DNA from: Kiritimatiellia bacterium
GTDB lineage: Bacteria > Verrucomicrobiota > Kiritimatiellia > RFP12 > DVOR01
Length of the DNA: 42,304 nucleotides
Direction of reading: 5' to 3'
Assembly: GCA_017558005.1 (NCBI GenBank)
Contig: JAFYWN010000005.1
Span: forward strand, 1 to 42,304
The stretch's first letter is position 1, and each line of letters begins with the position of its first letter. Shown in pieces: positions 40,252-42,304 of the stretch. The notes under the pieces are model-generated. The model was not told where the DNA came from. It saw only the letters and a list, made by a program, of their open reading frames with translations, and made no database searches. The translations under genes and the position numbers were made by a program.

Positions 40252-41949
40252 TTAGGCAAGGAGGGAGAGAATGGCATCCACTGCGGCTTCCGGCGCGATA
40301 ATTGCCGAATCCTTCTCCGTGCGGCGACGCACTTCAAAGCCACCCTTCGCAAAACCCTTGGTACCCGCCACGACGCGCACCGGGAAACCAATCAAGTCAG
40401 CATCCTTAAACTTCACACCAGGACGTTCTGCGCGGTCATCGATAAAGACATCCACGCCCTTTGCTTCCAAAGCCTTGGCCAGGGCCTCTGCCTTTTCCAC
40501 CACTTCCGGATTATCGGTATCCAGGACCAACAATGTCACCTGATACGGTGCGACCGAAGCCGGCCAAATGATGCCATTTTCGTCGTTGCTCTGTTCCACA
40601 ATCGCCTGCAACGTACGCGACACGCCGATGCCATAGCAGCCCATCGTCATGATGCGCGGTGCACCTGTTTCATCAAGATAGCTTGCGCCAAAGGCTTCAG
40701 AGTACTTCGTGCCCAACTTAAAGCACTGGCCCACCTCTGTGCCGCGGCGAATCACCAAAGGCTTCCCGCACTTCGGGCAGGCATCCCCTTCAACGACCGT
40801 CACGAGGTCTTCATAAGCCAAGACCTTCGCATCGCGTTCCAACGACACATGCTGCAAGTGGAAGCCTTCCTTATTTGCCCCCACGACCACATCTGCTGCC
40901 CCCTTCAGCGCTGCATCTGCGTACACGGGCAAGTCCAAGCCCACCGGCCCGATCGAACCGCACGGACCTGCCGCCTGCAAGACTGTCGCTTCATCCGCTT
41001 CTTCAATCTTTGCCCCGCCCAAAAGACGACGCAACTTCAACGGATTCAATTCGCGGTCACCCGGCACCAACACCATCACAGGCTTGCCATTGGCGAGCAC
41101 CACGAGGCTCTTCACAATCTGATCAATGGGCTTACCGAGGAACTTTGCCACCTCTTCGCAAGCGTGCTGACCAGGCGTTGCCACCTCTTCTGCTGCACCA
41201 GCTTCCGTGGTGTACGGAAGGGGCTGCACGATGCGTTCGGCGCGTTCTTGGTTGGCCGCATAGCCACACGTGTCGCAACTCAAAATGCCATCTTCGCCGC
41301 TCGATGCAAAGACCATAAATTCGTGCGAGAAGTTGCCACCGATATCCCCGGTGTCAGCTTCCACGGGCTTAGCATCCAAGCCCACGCGCTTGAAGATGCG
41401 CACATAAGCGTCGTACATCTTCTTGTAGCTCACGTCTGCCCCTGCTTCATCGGCATCGAAGCTGTAGGCATCCTTCATCAAAAATTCTTTACCGCGGATC
41501 AAACCAAAGCGCGGACGAATTTCGTCGCGGAACTTATCCTGCATTTGATAAATAATGCAGGGCAACTGACGATACGACGAAATTTCATTCTTTGCCAAAG
41601 CCGTAAAAGCCTCTTCAGCCGTAGGCGCGAGCACATACATCGCCTCCTTACGGTCTTTTAGGCGAAACATCCCCGGGCCCATGGTTTCCCAACGCCCCGA
41701 CTGCTTCCACAATTCTGCGGGTTGCAAGATCGGGAAAAGCGTTTCCTGGGCGCCTGCGCGTTCCATTTCTTCACGGACAATCGCTTCCACCTTACGCAAT
41801 GCACGGATGCCGAGCGGCATATAAGTGTAGAGACCACCGCCGAGCTTACGCAGCAAACCTGCACGAATCATTAACTTGTGACTGACAATTTCAGCATCCT
41901 GCGGCGCATCGCGCAACGTATTCAGCAGGGCCTGGCTCCAACGCATCAT
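40252..41949 (-). CDS. proS: Prolyl-tRNA synthetase, bacterial type with editing domain
   Basis: The protein has 565 residues, the normal bacterial length. It starts with HKLMIRAGLLRKLGGGLYTYMP and has motif 2 region FRDEIRPRFGLIRGKEFLMK, motif 3 GCYGIGVSRTLQA and the C-terminal anticodon domain (VLDTDNPEVV to the end). Between motifs 2 and 3, about 220-400 is the INS domain that hydrolyses misacylated Ala-tRNAPro; a CxxC pair (SCDTCGYAAN) precedes it and PKCGKPL follows. It is the first gene of the minus-strand run. GAGAGGAT lies about 7 bases before the first ATG. Confidence 0.97.
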   Translation of the reverse strand: MMRWSQALLNTLRDAPQDAEIVSHKLMIRAGLLRKLGGGLYTYMPLGIRALRKVEAIVREEMERAGAQETLFPILQPAELWKQSGRWETMGPGMFRLKDRKEAMYVLAPTAEEAFTALAKNEISSYRQLPCIIYQMQDKFRDEIRPRFGLIRGKEFLMKDAYSFDADEAGADVSYKKMYDAYVRIFKRVGLDAKPVEADTGDIGGNFSHEFMVFASSGEDGILSCDTCGYAANQERAERIVQPLPYTTEAGAAEEVATPGQHACEEVAKFLGKPIDQIVKSLVVLANGKPVMVLVPGDRELNPLKLRRLLGGAKIEEADEATVLQAAGPCGSIGPVGLDLPVYADAALKGAADVVVGANKEGFHLQHVSLERDAKVLAYEDLVTVVEGDACPKCGKPLVIRRGTEVGQCFKLGTKYSEAFGASYLDETGAPRIMTMGCYGIGVSRTLQAIVEQSNDENGIIWPASVAPYQVTLLVLDTDNPEVVEKAEALAKALEAKGVDVFIDDRAERPGVKFKDADLIGFPVRVVAGTKGFAKGGFEVRRRTEKDSAIIAPEAAVDAILSLLA

Positions 41950-42304
41950 AGAAAAATCCTCTCAATTAACGTCTTGATTTCTAAAGACAAATCGCGCATA
42001 AGTATCTCAAATCCATAGAGAAAAATGCAAGCAAAAAGAATCAATTCAGCAAAGTTTTGCACACCTTTTGGCGCCTCTGGCGCAGGCCTGCATGTGCAAA
42101 GGACTGCATGTGGGGATTTAAACCACAGAACACACAGAATGACACAGAAAAAGGGACTGCATGTGTAAAGGACTGCATGTGTTTAGGTTTTCCACGAGTC
42201 GCAAGTATGTATTCCGTCAAGTTATTTTTTTGAAACGTGGTTAAGCTAAGTAAAAGGTTCCTTGCTCGTTTGGATAACGAGCAAGGAATGAGTGAAGTTT
42301 CGTG
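41950..42304. other. Right-edge intergenic region with ACTGCATGTG repeats
   Basis: Beyond the proS start the DNA is AT-rich. Then come repeats: 42083-42113 matches 36977-37007, and two more ACTGCATGTG copies lie at 42153-42181. An ACCACAGAACACACAGA-type word is near 42122. No gene was recognised. The proS promoter must be in here, but no hexamer pair stands out. Confidence 0.6.
42258..42288 (-). terminator. Perfect 13-bp hairpin near the right edge
   Basis: TTCCTTGCTCGTT (42258-42270) and AACGAGCAAGGAA (42276-42288) have a 5-base loop. On the minus strand a short T-run (CCTTTTAC) follows, so it could end a minus-strand gene lying beyond the window. Confidence 0.5.

Noticed and set aside
40135..41661. 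508-codon open frame on the plus strand, antisense to proS
   Set aside because: Same reason: it is a shadow of a certain gene, with odd composition and no start signal.

Overview
The window looks like chromosomal DNA of a Gram-negative bacterium. It is probably a member of the PVC group (Verrucomicrobiota, Kiritimatiellota or Lentisphaerota), judged from gene content only. Pointers are a Minf_1886-family protein (a family I associate with Planctomycetes and Verrucomicrobia), an LpxC-family protein and an MsbA-like exporter (outer-membrane lineage), type II secretion-type GspF and GspG, many secreted proteins, a tricorn-type protease, and a GH95 fucosidase-like enzyme that suits a glycan-degrading, possibly gut, habitat. 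I see no rRNA, tRNA, CRISPR array or prophage.

Layout. 1-1237 is non-coding and holds a 167-bp direct repeat and copy 1 of a 525-bp repeated element. 1238-9344 is plus strand: a biotin-dependent carboxyltransferase (oadA/pycB type) behind a good promoter, an ABC exporter, a tricorn-like protease and panD, closed by a strong terminator. 9491-20823 is one close-packed minus-strand run of 12 genes read from right to left: gspF, gspG, a P-loop nucleoside kinase, an LpxC-like protein, a glycosyltransferase, an NtrB/NtrC-type two-component pair, a secreted CxxC-rich protein, hisH, hisF, a Minf_1886 protein and ung. 20824-22695 is a decayed, AT-rich then hairpin-rich island with a broken pseudopilin-like frame, a field of GTAC-containing palindromes and an IS30-type transposase remnant. 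22696-27538 is a three-gene minus-strand operon of secreted proteins, two with ankyrin repeats, joined by ATGA overlaps. 27600-28700 holds another hairpin-rich patch, copy 2 of the 525-bp element and a terminator. 28706-34301 is a compact Bat (Bacteroides aerotolerance-type) operon with unusual fusions. 34466-37042 is a plus-strand GH95 enzyme. 37473-41949 is a minus-strand housekeeping run: proS, an HU-like gene, hisS, hisG and a 28-residue bS22/AURKAIP1-type basic peptide, ended by a clear intrinsic terminator. The right edge is again repeat-rich.

How it fits together. Core metabolism (oxaloacetate/pyruvate carboxyl transfer, beta-alanine, histidine synthesis, uracil repair, two aminoacyl-tRNA synthetases) is mixed with envelope and secretion genes. 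The least explained parts are: the paired 525-bp non-coding elements, which carry 22-bp iterons and twin TTATCAACA boxes; the secreted ankyrin operon; the LpxC-like protein with altered active-site positions; and a repeat family (core ACTGCATGTG) that runs into the 3' end of the GH95 coding sequence. All function calls come from reading motifs by eye; no database search was run.
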